A DNA stretch of 64,000 nt, taken from contig NW_004450403.1 of NCBI RefSeq assembly GCF_000321225.1, forward strand, positions 215,978-279,977, given 5' to 3'. This DNA comes from Odobenus rosmarus divergens (Eukaryota > Chordata > Mammalia > Carnivora > Odobenidae). The position numbers were made by a program, and so were the translations under genes. The notes under the pieces were generated by a model that searched no databases, had not been told where the DNA came from, and saw only the letters and a list, made by a program, of their open reading frames with translations. Within the stretch, counting starts at the first letter, position 1. Every line of letters begins with the position of its first letter. This document shows, piece after piece, positions 1-11,110 of this stretch.

Positions 1-95
1 TTGATCTGTTCTACTGTTCTTTTGCTTTCTATTTCATTGATTTCTGCTCTGATCTTTATTATTTCTCTTCTCCTGCTGGGTTTAGGCTTTATTTG
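1..95 (-). mobile_element. L1 ORF2 fragment, cut by window edge
   Basis: Read on the minus strand this translates in one frame to a piece containing REIIKIRAEINEIESKR. That resembles the part of L1 ORF2 lying between the endonuclease and reverse transcriptase domains. The right end is near base 95 where the match fades. The element presumably continues beyond the left edge. It is a dead fragment with no start codon and no recognisable 3' end. Confidence 0.8.
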
Positions 96-1400
96 AACAT
101 CATTTTTAATGCTTGATTAATAATCACTTGTGTATTTTTATGATGATTTTCCCAATCATTTCCCAAGCTTAGGGTATCGGTTGAATATTGACTGAGTGGG
201 GAGAGAGATTCAGAGACTGGATAAACAAATGTTCTGTATGTCCAGATTGATACCTTTTATACTATTTTCTAACCTAATTTCACTGAAAGCAGAATTAGCA
301 TAGTGTATCCGACAGGAGAGAACAGGTACAGAGCCCTAAAATGGCGGTTTATTTATACTGAAGGCTGGTCCGGGCTCCTGTCTGCCTCGCACCTGCTCAG
401 AAGCCATTGCAGGCTCAGTCTGTTGTGTTCAATGCCTGCTTCTCACCCCAGTTATGGATCCTCCAAGGTCCCAATTGCCTGTGTCATCTACCACCCACCT
501 GCTTATTCTGGGTGTGTGGCAGGTTCTGATTTGTCAGTCTGCCATCCCATTCTAATACCACGTGGAACCCCCCAGGTGTCCTCCTGAACCTGGTGGCCAG
601 TGAGAGCCATCTTGTGGGGCAATTAATCCAAGACCCTTCTAAAGTCAGGGAGGCTCTATGAAGAACAACGAGCAAAAGCCTGCTTGGGCTGCTGGTTGGG
701 TTGGCCTCCTTCCAGTTTGCCGAGAGGCTGCCGTTCATATAATCGCTTTGCATTGTGGCAGTATAATCAGGTTGACAAAAGTGGACAAGATTTTTGGAGG
801 CAATCAAGCACACTAATTCATTTTAAAATGCTGAACAGGTGCAACTGGGACACATTGAAGGTGGTTATTAGGCAAAAGTCGCTCAGAGGAAGGCGGGCTG
901 ACATCTGTGCCTATTATTAGAGACACAATGAGCAGGATCTTCCCCTGGATGGGGCAGCCCTCTGCATGAACCTCCTGATTTAGGACTTTCACTGCTTAGG
1001 GTAATTAGCATTTGAAGGAGGAGGATGCTGAATTCATCTTTTCTTTTCTTTTTTCCTGGGGGTGGGTAAAAGTGGAGTCTGATTTAATTAAGAAAGGCAG
1101 TAACTCCAGGCACCCACCTAATCAAATGTTAGCTACAGCAGAACAAGAACAGTCTAATGAGGTCTTTGTGATTTAAATCTGACTAAGAGTGGTTGCCTAC
1201 TAGTCTTTTGGTTTCCAGGAGCTCCTTTGTTCTCCATTTTTTTGCTCCCTTAAATTGTCTCCATCATATAGACTAGCTTATCACCAGGGACATTTGCTTA
1301 CCATGGAGCCAAGCTGCTCCAGGTTCTGATGGAAAGACGATGTGCACAGAGGGACTGTAAAATCTGGTAGTTTGACATCAGGGGTCGGGGTGTGGAAGGT
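96..1400. other. Non-genic unique sequence
   Basis: No gene or confidently named repeat is seen. Small reading frames at 303-587 and 484-813 overlap on opposite strands, have no recognisable domain and look like chance. The part at 840-1020 has a balanced, non-repetitive composition of the kind seen in conserved noncoding DNA, but conservation cannot be judged from one sequence. Confidence 0.5.
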
Positions 1401-1416
1401 TGCACTGATAGACGTT

Positions 1417-1444
1417 TTTTCTTTTTTTTAAAGATATATTTATT

Positions 1445-1488
<44 letters not shown>

Positions 1489-1637
1489 CAGGGGGAGGGG
1501 CAGAGGGAGAGAGAGACAAGCAGACTTCCCACTGAGCACAGAGCCCAACACAGGGCTCCATCCCAGGACCCTGAGATCATGACCTGAGCTGAAATCAAGA
1601 GTCAGACACTTAACTGACTGAGCTACCCAGGCGCCCC
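1417..1637 (-). mobile_element. CAN SINE (tRNA-Lys-derived), minus strand
   Basis: On the minus strand it starts at 1637 with GGGGCGCCTGGGTAGCTCAG, the tRNA-like head, and runs through the linker to a CT-rich section (read as GA repeats at about 1452-1488 on the plus strand) and an A-rich tail. It is flanked by an imperfect target-site duplication, TGCACTGATAGACGTTT at 1401-1417 against TGCACCAATAGACATTT at 1638-1654. The body contains the middle motif GGTCATGATCTCAGGGTCCT. It is non-coding and was copied by the L1 machinery. The reading frames that cross it are shadows. Confidence 0.95.
1452..1488. repeat. (GA)n microsatellite inside SINE
   Basis: An uninterrupted GA run with one AA break, formed by expansion of the CT-rich 3' part of the minus-strand SINE. 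Confidence 0.9.
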
Positions 1638-1654
1638 TGCACCAATAGACATTT

Positions 1655-2612
1655 AAGTGAAAAAAAGCTTTGACTCTTTCTAATTGAATGAGAGCCTCAG
1701 ACATATTCTTTAAAAAATGGAATTGTGTAGAAGGAAGAAGCAAAGCCATGATTTTTAGGATGAGTCAGTTATAGGTTGAAGTCCCAGTTCTGCTGCCAAC
1801 ATGTAAGGTCGTTCACGGAGTCTGGGTGATTCAGTGTCCCTTCAGATGGCTCTGTCCCAGCAGTTGGGGAAGCCGAGGAGGAATGGAGACATGGTGGCGC
1901 TCAGACAGTAAGGGGCGCTGTGTTGGGGGCAGTGCCCCGGCTCGTACCTCCTGACCGATGGCTGGCGCGGGGAGGGAGCCCTTCTAGCTGCACACCTGCA
2001 GGGTCCCAAACACGCCAGCCACTTCTGCGTGCTCCGAAACATTTGCTGAATGACAGACTAACTGCCAGAGAGTAACATTGAACAGTGCACTTAGAATTCT
2101 GCCAGATGCCTTCTGTTCCCCCAAAATTATTGCTCCAACGTCCGTGATTCAGTTAAAGAGGTTCTGGAGTAACATCTCAACCCTCCCCCATGTACATCTT
2201 TTGAGTTCTGATAGATATATTTTCATTAAAATATGTAAACGCTTTAATTTTCATTTTATTATGTAAAGATTCATTCATTTATTCAAAATAGTCTTGAATA
2301 TCATATTTTCAAAACAACTGAATATATGCCATCAAAAACTGTACTGAGTGATTCAAGAGTGAGACAGAGCTGGAGAGAGCATCCAGGTAGAAGCCGCAGT
2401 CTTTCATGATGTAATTTTGGAGGTGACCCGCCATCACCTCTGCTGATGCTTTGGGCCACACAGACCGACTCTGGCACGATGTGGGAGGAGTCCGCACATG
2501 GCTGTGAATTCAGGGAAGTAGACCATCACTGGGGACTGTCTTGGGAGCTGCCTACTGCACCATCAATGCTACCTGCTTTCATCTCCAGAGTATTCCAGCC
2601 ACGGCATAAAAA
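1655..2612. other. Non-genic sequence with a GC-rich patch
   Basis: No gene seen. About 1840-2040 is richer in G and C with several CpG pairs. It covers a 66-residue minus-strand frame that has no recognisable motif. The remainder is AT-rich and featureless. Confidence 0.5.
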
Positions 2613-2624
2613 CCTAAGAATCTG
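2613..2624. repeat. Left target-site duplication of twin-primed L1
   Basis: CCTAAGAATCTG here pairs with CCTTAGAATCTG at 3539-3550, with one mismatch. The two copies bracket both halves of the L1 insertion, showing that the inverted and direct halves entered in one event. Confidence 0.8.
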
Positions 2625-3007
2625 TGGAAAATGCTGCTATGAACATTGAGGTGCATTTGGCCCTTCTTTTCACTACATCTTTGTCTTTGGGGTAAATACC
2701 CAGTAGTGCAATTGCTGGGTCATAGGGTAGCTCTATTTTTAGTTTTTTGAGTAACCTCCACACTGTTTTCCAAAGTGGCTGTACCAACCTGCATTCCCAC
2801 CAACAGTGTAAGAGGGTTCCCCTTTCTCCACAACCTCTCCAACATTTGTTGTTTCTTGCCTTGTCAATTTTTGCCATTCTAACTAGTGTAAGGTGGTATC
2901 TTAATGTGGATTTGATTTGAATTTCCCTGATGGCTAATGATGATGAACATTTTTTCATGTGTCTGTTAGCCATTTGTATGTATTTTTTGAAGTGTCTGTT
3001 CACGTCT
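2625..3007 (-). mobile_element. L1 insertion, inverted 5' half
   Basis: The minus strand encodes the C-terminal part of L1 ORF2, with recognisable stretches such as [20 protein letters not shown] and [16 protein letters not shown]. The 173-residue minus-strand frame at 2614-3135 is built largely on this segment. It ends abruptly at 3007, where the same element resumes in the opposite orientation. Head-to-head arrangement inside one pair of target-site duplications is the hallmark of twin priming during L1 target-primed reverse transcription. Confidence 0.9.
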
Positions 3008-3538
3008 AGCCAAACTGTGGAAAAAGCCGAGATGCCCTTCATCAGATGAATGGATAAAGAAGATGGGGTCCATATATACAATGGAATATTACTCAGCCAT
3101 CGGAAAGGATGAATACCCAACTTATACATCAACATGGATGGGACTGGAGGAGATTATGCTAAGTGAAATAAGTCAGCAGAGAAAGTCAATTATCATATGG
3201 TTTCACTTATTTGTGGAACATAAGGAATAGCATGGAGGACATTAGGAGAAGGAAGGGAAAATGAAGGGTGGGAAATTGGAGGGGGAGATGAACCATGAGA
3301 GACTATGGACTCTGAGAAACAAATTGATGGTTTTAGAGGGGAGGGGGGTGGGGGGAAGAGTTAGCCTGGTGATGGGTATTAAGGAGGGCATGTATTACAT
3401 GGAGCACTGGGTGTTATATGCAAACAATGAATCGTGGAACACTACATCAAAAACTGATGATGTGCTATATAGTGACTAACATAACATAATAAAAAAATAA
3501 AATAAACCTCAAAGAAACAAAACAAAACAAAACAAAAC
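3008..3538 (+). mobile_element. L1 insertion, direct 3' half with tail
   Basis: Plus-strand L1 begins at AGCCAAACTGTGG, runs through the last part of ORF2 (reading like [20 protein letters not shown]), the 3' untranslated region with a G-rich run near 3340-3356, and ends with AACATAACATAATAAAA and an A-rich (CAAAA)n tail. Compared with the L1 copy at 19.4 kb, the inverted half stops at about the point where this half starts, so almost no L1 sequence was lost at the inversion joint. Confidence 0.92.
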
Positions 3539-3550
3539 CCTTAGAATCTG

Positions 3551-3929
3551 GTATGAATTGTACTGAGATGGATTCCATAACATTGGGGCAATTCTCGCTC
3601 TGAAAGGTGCATGACATCACACCCCTCAGGATGGCTGGGCAGAGGTGAATAAAGCAGAACCAGATATTGTGTCATAAATACCCCCAGAGAGGGCTCTGCA
3701 TCACTTCCACCTTCAAATGCGAAATAGTAGTGAAGATGAATGATGGGACATACACAAGGATCCTGTTTGCATACTCAGGTCCCCAGTGGAAACAAAGCTA
3801 AATAATGTAATCTGTTGTGCATAAAATGATGCTTCTGAAAAGCAGCCCCAGGCCAGAAACTTACATTTAGAATTTTTTAAAATTTAATGTAGTGTTTTAA
3901 GAACACTTAAGGTGTTAAGATGATTCGAA
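3551..3929. other. Non-genic unique sequence
   Basis: Nothing recognisable. Balanced composition, no long reading frame. Confidence 0.5.
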
Positions 3930-4310
3930 AATCAAAACTATGTCAGAATATACAATGAGGGCCTAGTTCCACAGTTGTTGGTAATGGCTCTGTTCTCTCT
4001 CGCTACCTTCGACATTTTTATTAGTGTCTTACTTGAGATCCAGTGTTTCTTAATGAAAGTACAAAAAATGTATGCACCATTATGTTATCCTTTCTTAAAC
4101 AAAAGCAGCATACTTTAACCCTTATTCTGCTTCTCCCTTTAAAATATTTTAATGGGATGTAACACACTTAACAGTACCATGAGCAAATCTTTGGTATACA
4201 AATGAATGAACTTGATATAATTACACCTATTTAGCCACCATACAGACTGGTTGTAGATATTTCCAACATTTTAGAAAAGGCTCCTTTGTGCCTTCTTGCA
4301 AGGCAAATTT
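3930..4310 (-). mobile_element. Old L1M 3' region, antisense
   Basis: Diverged antisense L1 3' sequence. Phrases such as AGCAGCATACTTTAACCCTT and TTAGCCACCATACAGACTGG match the layout of the old mammalian L1M 3' end read backwards. It seems to consist of two pieces joined near 4140. Family level only. Confidence 0.55.
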
Positions 4311-4434
4311 GAGAAAAGCAATGCCTAGAAAAGCAATGTGTAGATCAGGGACGTGTAACTAAGTGAGGCTCGGTGGGGCTCAGGACCCATGCTTGCTGAG
4401 ATTTAGTTCATGTTGTCTTTGGCAGATATAACCA

Positions 4435-4680
4435 AGAGCAGACTATGATAATACTGATTTCACTCCTTACTACGTGCCAGGCCCTACTTTACCTGTTTTC
4501 TGCATCTTAACTCACTTACCCCTTACAGAAGTACTAAGAGGTAGTATTGTTAGTCTCCCAATTTTATCAATAAGGAGACTGACGGATTGAAGGTTTGATT
4601 CCATTGTCCAAGCTTAATAGGCTATGGACTGCATTGCAAATATGGGCACTCCATCTCCAGGCCCTGGGTGCTCTGCACAC
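4435..4680 (-). mobile_element. MIR SINE, minus strand
   Basis: Plus-strand text runs TACTACGTGCCAGGCCCTAC, then AACTCACTTACCCCTTACAG, then a degraded form of the CCCATTTTACAGATGAGGAA motif, in the order expected of an antisense MIR. Ancient and diverged. Confidence 0.75.
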
Positions 4681-4989
4681 AGGTGTTCTTCTCAGGACGC
4701 CACCCAGGCCCGCTAACTGCTAGGCCTTCACTGGTGGCAATGTGGGTGTGCCAAGCACCAGGCTATGCCCCGGATGTCATGGTTCCTTTTCCTCTCTTTT
4801 TATTTGTTTGCCATCATTTATTTATTCTCAAGAGGGGAAAATAACTGTATTGATTTCCTTATATTGCTGAGCTCTTCAAATATAATCCTTTCTTTCATCA
4901 ATGGCTGAAAGATTTATTCAGAATTTTAAGAGGCAACATGATTATTTCATAATTTCCTCCAGCACAGTGGAGTTTATATGGCATTTTCT
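4681..4989. other. Non-genic unique sequence
   Basis: No gene or clear repeat. AT-rich, with short T-rich runs. Confidence 0.45.
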
Positions 4990-5135
4990 CGAAGCAAGCT
5001 CATGTAATCATCATCTCATGTCTATGAATTACATACTATCCAGGTTTTATAGATGAAACATTGTGTGTCTGGAACAAAGTGACTTGTCTGGCTAAACGGG
5101 ACAGTTACCACTGAGCACGGGTCCCTCAATGGCGA
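4990..5135 (-). mobile_element. MIR fragment, minus strand
   Basis: AATCATCATCTCATG, then TTTTATAGATGAAAC, then AAGTGACTTGTCTGGCTAAA follow the order of an antisense MIR core. Confidence 0.55.
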
Positions 5136-6384
5136 GTCAGTGCGTCCCTGGCTACGAGAGGCTCTCTGGTTTTGAGGTTTACAATGGTTTCCAACAGTGT
5201 TCTCTTTCACTAACTAGACTTAAGGTGCAGAAATCATGTTTTTTTTTCCCCCCCACTAATATGGTTTCCTTTTCTACCCATATTCCAGCGACACTTTCTC
5301 TTTGGTTTAGATGTATAAATGTTCATTTCTCTAAAGTGTACCTACGACTCAGAATTATAAATGATGAATATTTCAGTGTAATTTGGGCAGGAAGTAGAAA
5401 GGAAGAGAGACTTTTTATGATATAATTACATTTCTGATAAATGTAGATTTTAGTAATCATCCTCTGAATTTGAAAGCTTCATCTCTCTCAGCTTGAATTA
5501 TTTATTCCCTTTGAGGTCATCTTCGACGTTGTAAGTGACCAGCCTCTTAAATGAAAAATGCATGTAGATTTGAGCAGGAAATACTATTTAATAATGTATT
5601 CCCCCACCGTGACCGCTTCATTCAATTATCACACATCTGTAGTCGAAATGCAGTGTGTTCCTTTAACTAGCCACTGACAGCTTTGCAGAACCTTTCACGT
5701 TATCCACGTTTACCTCCCGTGTGAAATCACAGCATTGCTGTTGCTGAAGGGGCTCCAATATTACCAGGTTGAAATTGTCCATTTTCTTGGTGCAGGACTG
5801 AAGCTGCGAGGGATGTTCTCCACTCTGGACCATCAAGAAGCTTGTTCACTGAGAGGCACATCGGGGGTGAGGAACTGTTGCTGTCCCCCTCCCCCGCCCC
5901 CCGGACCACCTTCAGTACCGACTTGGAGTCATTTAACCTCTCAACCGTTTTGCTGCTATAAACTGAGGGAATTGCTCTAGCATGGACTTGTTTAGAACAG
6001 GGGGTGAGGAAGGGCTGCCTGGCGATGGGGCTAGGGTTAGGCAAGCCACCCCCACCTCCCCCCAGTGTGTCATAAAGAGAAAGCATATAACTGCCAAAAG
6101 CAGCCAAAAAATCAGTCAAATTTATTGTCAACCCCCAAACTCATCTTGAAATGTCACATGATGGATGTGACTTCCTTAGCAATGCCCCCTGATGACAGCA
6201 GGCCTGTCTACTGTAGCCAGCCACCGCCAACATTTAAAATGCAGTGTGTTACAAGCTGAGCTCCAGAAAAACACGCACATTAAAGGGTGTGTGTTCTCTG
6301 GGAAGCAGAATATGAGAGAAAGATCAGTATTTAAATCTTTTTTTTTAAAAAAAGTAGAATTGTCCTAAATAGAGTAGCGTTGGC
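5136..6384. other. Unique sequence, candidate conserved noncoding block
   Basis: No coding sequence supported. The minus-strand frame at 5727-6131 contains a glycine run read from a poly-C tract and has no domain. The stretch 5735-6260 is long, repeat-free and of even composition, including CTGCCAAAAGCAGCC near 6091 and a palindrome-like CACATGATGGATGTGAC near 6153. This is the appearance of many noncoding enhancers, but function is inferred only. Confidence 0.4.
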
Positions 6385-6575
6385 GGGGCTCTGGAGTCAG
6401 AGGCCGGATCTTCGCCCGGAGGTCCCTTTGTTAGCCTGGACACCGAACGTCTGTGAGCCCCACTTCCTCCCTGGAAGGATGGAGACTGTGTAAGCGGCTC
6501 AGCCATGGTTTCTATGAAGGACCACAGTCTTAGACGTTGGCTTGGCACACAACAAACACTCCTCCATACTATAAT
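6385..6575 (+). mobile_element. MIR fragment, plus strand
   Basis: CTCTGGAGTCAGAGGC at the left, CCCCACTTCCTCCCTGGAAG in the middle and TTGGCACACAACAAACACTC at the right follow the order of a sense MIR. Confidence 0.55.
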
Positions 6576-7235
6576 AGTTTGTCAGTAGCTTTGTGGACCG
6601 TCATCCGTGAGGATGGATGGGATATCATTTTGTGGGCCCCAACCCTCATGACCCTGGTATGAGAGGCTGGCATGGTGTCCGCGGCCACCAAGGAGTTCTA
6701 GAGACACATGGCGCATCCGCACACCATGCCCCATTCTGACAGCTCGAGGTTTCCCGTTCCGTTTGTTTTCCCTCGTTCCCACGATGAACCTGCCACCCAC
6801 AGTGGTGCTGCTCGCTGTCCAGCCATTTTAAACAAATATTTCCTTAAACCTCGGTGTGTGGTATTCCAACCCTGACCCCCTTAGAATAGGTATCAGAAGC
6901 CCCTGCAGCATGACTGGGCTATCTGTCTTCGAGGGGATCAGCCCTTAGATTGCAGACTCCTCCTGTGGGGTGGTGAGTATGCCTGGGACAGCCTCTAACA
7001 GCTAACAGCTGCTTTTGCTCTAGGCTGTCCTGTGACTCGAGAAGAAACACACCCCTTCCCCTTAATTTGGATGAATTTGAAATGATTTGCCCTCTCAATG
7101 CATTTATTATACTTACAGAAAATATTTTATGTTTTTATTTCATGACTGAATTGTTTTGTGTCTAGTTTGAGAAGCTCCATATGTATGCAAGGACATGTTC
7201 TGCTTTTCAAATGTAATTCTAGTAAAAGGGGAAAA
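6576..7235. other. Non-genic unique sequence
   Basis: No gene or recognisable repeat. The small minus-strand frame at 6582-6800 shows no motif. Confidence 0.5.
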
Positions 7236-7345
7236 AAACTCTATGTTATGGAAGTCCTCTGTTTGGATCTAGCTCTAGAACTCGGAAGCCCTGTCACTTT
7301 AGTCAAGTTACTTCTTAGAGGCTCAATTTCCACTTTGTGAAATAG
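7236..7345 (+). mobile_element. MIR fragment, plus strand
   Basis: AGTCAAGTTACTTCTTAGAG followed by GCTCAATTTCCACTTTGTGA is the MIR core in sense order. Confidence 0.65.
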
Positions 7346-7394
7346 CTTCCTCCCCTATGTCCAAGGGAACATGAAGGAACATTACCCCCTTGAC

Positions 7395-7465
7395 CCGAGC
7401 AGAGCCTGCGAGGGACACAGCGTTGCCGAGTTCGAGGACGCCGGCGGGCAGTGACGTAAAGCAGT
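7395..7465. promoter_or_regulatory. CpG-dense patch with a CRE-like site
   Basis: About nine to ten CpG pairs lie within roughly 70 bases, in a neighbourhood where CpG is rare. It holds TGACGTAA at 7452-7459, which resembles a cyclic-AMP response element. It is too short to be called a CpG island and no transcript is evident. Regulatory function is inference. Confidence 0.25.
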
Positions 7466-7639
7466 ATAGCAGAGACACCCTATAACTGGCCTGGTGTCTT
7501 CAGCTTGTGGAAGGTCCGTGTTGGGCCAGCAACAGAGAGAAGCGCTAGTTCACAGGCATGAGAAGCTAACCCCAGGGATCTGCCCTTTTATAAAACAATA
7601 CTGGTCAAAGAGAAAGAAGAATGGATTTCTAGACAATCA

Positions 7640-7730
7640 GTGACATCTGGGTGATGTCAAAAAATTTCTTTACCTCTCTATTCCAAAATTTCTGAACTCT
7701 GCAATGAGAAGATCAAGTCCCTCCCTGCTC
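7640..7730 (+). mobile_element. MIR fragment, plus strand
   Basis: TTTCTTTACCTCTCTATTCC then CTGAACTCTGCAATGAGAAG is a worn sense MIR core. Confidence 0.45.
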
Positions 7731-8035
7731 CCCACAGTCTCTGTGTATGCCCTTAGTGCAGTTTAAAAAATGTGAAAATGCTTTGTACGGTAAACTACTG
7801 TCCACGACTTAGCGATTTAACTAGTCTTCACTGAAATTTTAACCGATACAGAAATTTCCCATTATTTGTGAATATCATGTCAGTATGGAAATGGTTAATA
7901 TTTTTAAGGACAAAGCTTGTTATATTTTTGATCTATTTTCAGTGGGTGGAAGTTTTCAGTATGTATATTCATTCAGTGTTAAAGTCATTAAATATTTTTA
8001 GTATATCATTGTTGTATTTAATTAGATGCACGGTA
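7731..8035. other. Non-genic AT-rich sequence
   Basis: No gene seen. Part of the 116-residue plus-strand frame at 7868-8218 lies here and runs into the LTR that follows. It has no recognisable domain. Confidence 0.45.
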
Positions 8036-8580
8036 AAGGTGGTAGGTAGAATTCTAAGATGGTCCTCAGGATTCCTGCCCCATGTGTATGAATACCTTCT
8101 TCTAATTATTCAATTAAACTCTAATCCACCTGCTGCAGTGAAAGAATTGTGCAGGTGCATAGCTTCCAAATCAGTTGACCTTAACACAAGGAGATCGTCC
8201 TTGGTGGGCCTGACTTAATCAAGGGATGCGCAGGGCTCTTCTGGGCAAGAGAAATTTGAAGAGTGAGGGTAATTCAATACATAGGAGGGTGTCTGGATGG
8301 GGGTGGGTACTGTTGACGGACCCCAAGATGACAGCCAGCAAGGAAGTGGGGACCTCAGACCTCTATCCACAAGGGTAGGAATTTGACCAACAGACTAAGT
8401 TAGCTTCAGTGGATTCTTTCTGAATCGAGACTACAGACAAAAACACAGCCCTGGGCAGAGAACCAAGCTACTCAGTATCTGGACTTCTGAGCCACAAAAC
8501 CGCAAGCCAATACATGGATGATTTTTTAAGCTCTAAATGTGTGATAATTTGTTACTCAATGATAGAATATAGTACAGTAA
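8036..8580 (+). mobile_element. MLT1-like solo LTR (MaLR), plus strand
   Basis: Begins with AGAATTCTAAGATGGTCC, has CAAGATGACAGCCAGCAAGG in the middle and ends with GTGTGATAATTTGTTAC, the ordered landmarks of MLT1-type mammalian LTRs. No internal retroviral sequence flanks it, so it is a solo LTR. Old and noncoding. Confidence 0.8.
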
Positions 8581-9097
8581 GAGTCAATTTTCCAGAAATC
8601 TGTGAAATCTAGGTGTTGCTCTTAAATATATAGCATGTTGTCATGCTATTGTTCCTCAGTCTGTATGGAGAGTGAACTCCTCTCAGACGAAAGGGCACAG
8701 AAGCAAGGACACTTCATCTTCTCAACTGTAGAGTTAGGAAATTTTTGAACAGGGAGGTAAAAAACCTTTTTTTGACATTACCCAGAAGTCACTGATTGTA
8801 TAGAAATCAATTCTTTCTTCTCTTTGACCAAAATTTTTTGTAAGAGGGCAGATTCCTGGAGTTAGCTTCTATTATATTTAGAAATTATAAAGAAGTTATA
8901 CATTATCTCTTAACATAGTTATAAGAAAATATAGATGGTGCATCTGTAGATTAATGAAGCTCTTTAGACTCCTATTCAATCTCCCATTCCTACATATAAA
9001 CTGGTGTCATAGTGAGTGAAAAATATAAGACAGCTTGAAAGTGTTTAGAGTTTATTTTAATTCTCCAGGTAGCATTAGTCTCATTATACATATTATT

Positions 9098-9098
<1 letters not shown>
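8581..9098. other. Non-genic unique sequence
   Basis: AT-rich, no recognisable gene or repeat. Confidence 0.45.
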
Positions 9099-9099
<1 letters not shown>

Positions 9100-9129
<30 letters not shown>

Positions 9130-9133
9130 TTTT
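9100..9133. repeat. (TTTA)n microsatellite
   Basis: About eight TTTA units at the junction with the antisense L1M that follows. It is probably the expanded A-rich tail of that L1 read on the opposite strand. Confidence 0.9.
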
Positions 9134-11110
9134 AGTTTCTCCCATTATCAACATCCCCCACTAGAGGGTACATTTGCTACTACGGAGGAATCTACATCGA
9201 CACTTGGCAATCACCCAAAGTCCATAGTTGACATTACGGTTCACTCTTCGTATTGTCCACTCTATGAGTTTTGACAAATGTACAACAACATATATCCATA
9301 ATTATGGTGTCAGGCAGAGTATTTCAACTCTCTAAAAGTCCTCTGTGCTTTACCTATCCATCCCTCCCTCTCCACTAAACCCTGACATCCACTGATCTCT
9401 CTACTGTCTCCATAGTTTTGCCTTTTCCAGAATGTCATACAGTTGGAATTACACAGTATGCAGCCTTTTCAGATAGGCTTCTTTCCCTTAGGAATACACA
9501 TTGGAGTTTCCTCCATGACTTTTTGTGCTTGGCAGGTCATTGTTTTTTAGCATCAGTAATACTCCGTTGCCTGGATGGACCACAGTTTATCCATTCACTT
9601 ACTAAAGGACATAATGGTTGCTTCCAAGTTTTGAAATTAGGAATAAAGTTGCTATAAATATCTGTGTACAGGTTTCATAAGATTTCAGTTCACTTGGGTG
9701 AATATCAAGGAGTGTGGTTGCTGTACCATATGGTATGAGTATGTTTAGTTTTATAGGACACCGCCAAACTGTCTTCCAAAATGCCTGAACCACTTTACAT
9801 TCCCACCAGCAAGGAATGAGGGTCCCTGCCGCTCCATGTCGTTCCCAGCTTTGGGTGTTGTCAGTGGTCTGGATTTGGGCCATTCTGATAAGTGTGTAGT
9901 AGCATCTCATTGTTGTTTTAATTTGCGTTTCGCTGATGGTATATGACGTGGAGCATCTTTTCATGTCTGTATTTGCCGTCTGCACATCTTTGTGAGGTGT
10001 CCATTCTTTAATCAGGTGTTCATTGTCTTATTGTTGAGTTTTAAGAATTCTTTGTATATTTTGAATGATAGTCCTTTATTAGATGTGTTTTTTGCAAATA
10101 TTTTTTCCCAGTCTGTGGCTTGTATTCTCATGCTTTTGACATGTGTTTCATAGAACAGAGGTGGTCAATTTCAATAAAGTACACTTTGCCAATTTATTTT
10201 TCTGTTCACTTCTGAGACAGGGACTTTCAAGTCTCCAGCAGTGATGGTGGATTCCTCTGTTTCTCCTTGCAGTTTTATCAGCTTCTGCCTCCTGTGCTTT
10301 GATGCTCTGTTGTGAGGTGCATTAGGATTGTTATGTCTTCTTGGAGAACTGACCCTCTGTCATTGGGCAATGCCTTTCCTTATTCCTGATACCTTTCCTT
10401 ACTTTGAAGTCTGTTCCATCGGAAATGAATATAACCAGTACTGCTTTTTAAACATTAGTGTTAGCATGGTGTGTCTGTATCCATCCACTTTCTTTTTATG
10501 TGCCCTTATACTCAAAGTGGGCTTCTTGTACATCACACAGAGTTGGGTCTTCTTTTTGGATCCACTCTGACAATCTCTCTTTGAATTGGTGCATTTAGAC
10601 CACTGATGTTCAAAGTGGTTACTGACATAGTAGGATTAATATCTACCATATTCCTTAATGTTTTCTGTTTGTTTTCCTTTTCTTTGTTCTTTGTTCCTAT
10701 TTTGTCTTCCATTCTTTTTCTGCCTTTTGTGGTTTTAATTGAGCTTCTTATATGATTTCATTTTCTTTCCCTTCTTAGTATATCATTTATACTTTCCCCC
10801 CTTTTTAGTGATTGTCCTAGAATTTGCAATATACATTTACAGCTAATCCAAGTCCACCTTTAAATACAGTTGACCACTTCACAGGTAGTGTGAGTATCTT
10901 ATGATGACAAAAAATCCTGATTTCTCCCTCCTTCCCCCGTGTCATGCTGCCATTCATTTCACTTATACGTGAGCGTACATATACACATACATAATTAACA
11001 CATCGCTGCCATTATTATTTTGACAAAAGCCATTATTTGTTAGGTAATGAGAAATAGGAAAACAAAAATTCATTCCTTCTCCGGTGCTGTCCAAGGGAAT
11101 TTTTTCTGAT
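9134..11110 (-). mobile_element. Degenerate L1M, minus strand, internally deleted
   Basis: The plus strand reads antisense L1. First comes the 3' untranslated region (9150-9420), then the ORF2 C-terminal region, where a minus-strand frame at 9602-9985 preserves a degraded CWWECKVVQAFWKTVWR motif. At about 10200 the text jumps to a much earlier part of ORF2, in the endonuclease region (TCTCCTTGCAGTTTTATCAG near 10261), so most of the reverse transcriptase part is missing. It continues towards the ORF2 start until about 11110. Stops and frameshifts are numerous. Confidence 0.8.

Noticed and set aside
2614..3135. 173-residue minus-strand frame as a gene
   Set aside because: It is L1 ORF2 read through the inverted half of a twin-primed insertion; its N-terminal part is antisense of the direct half.
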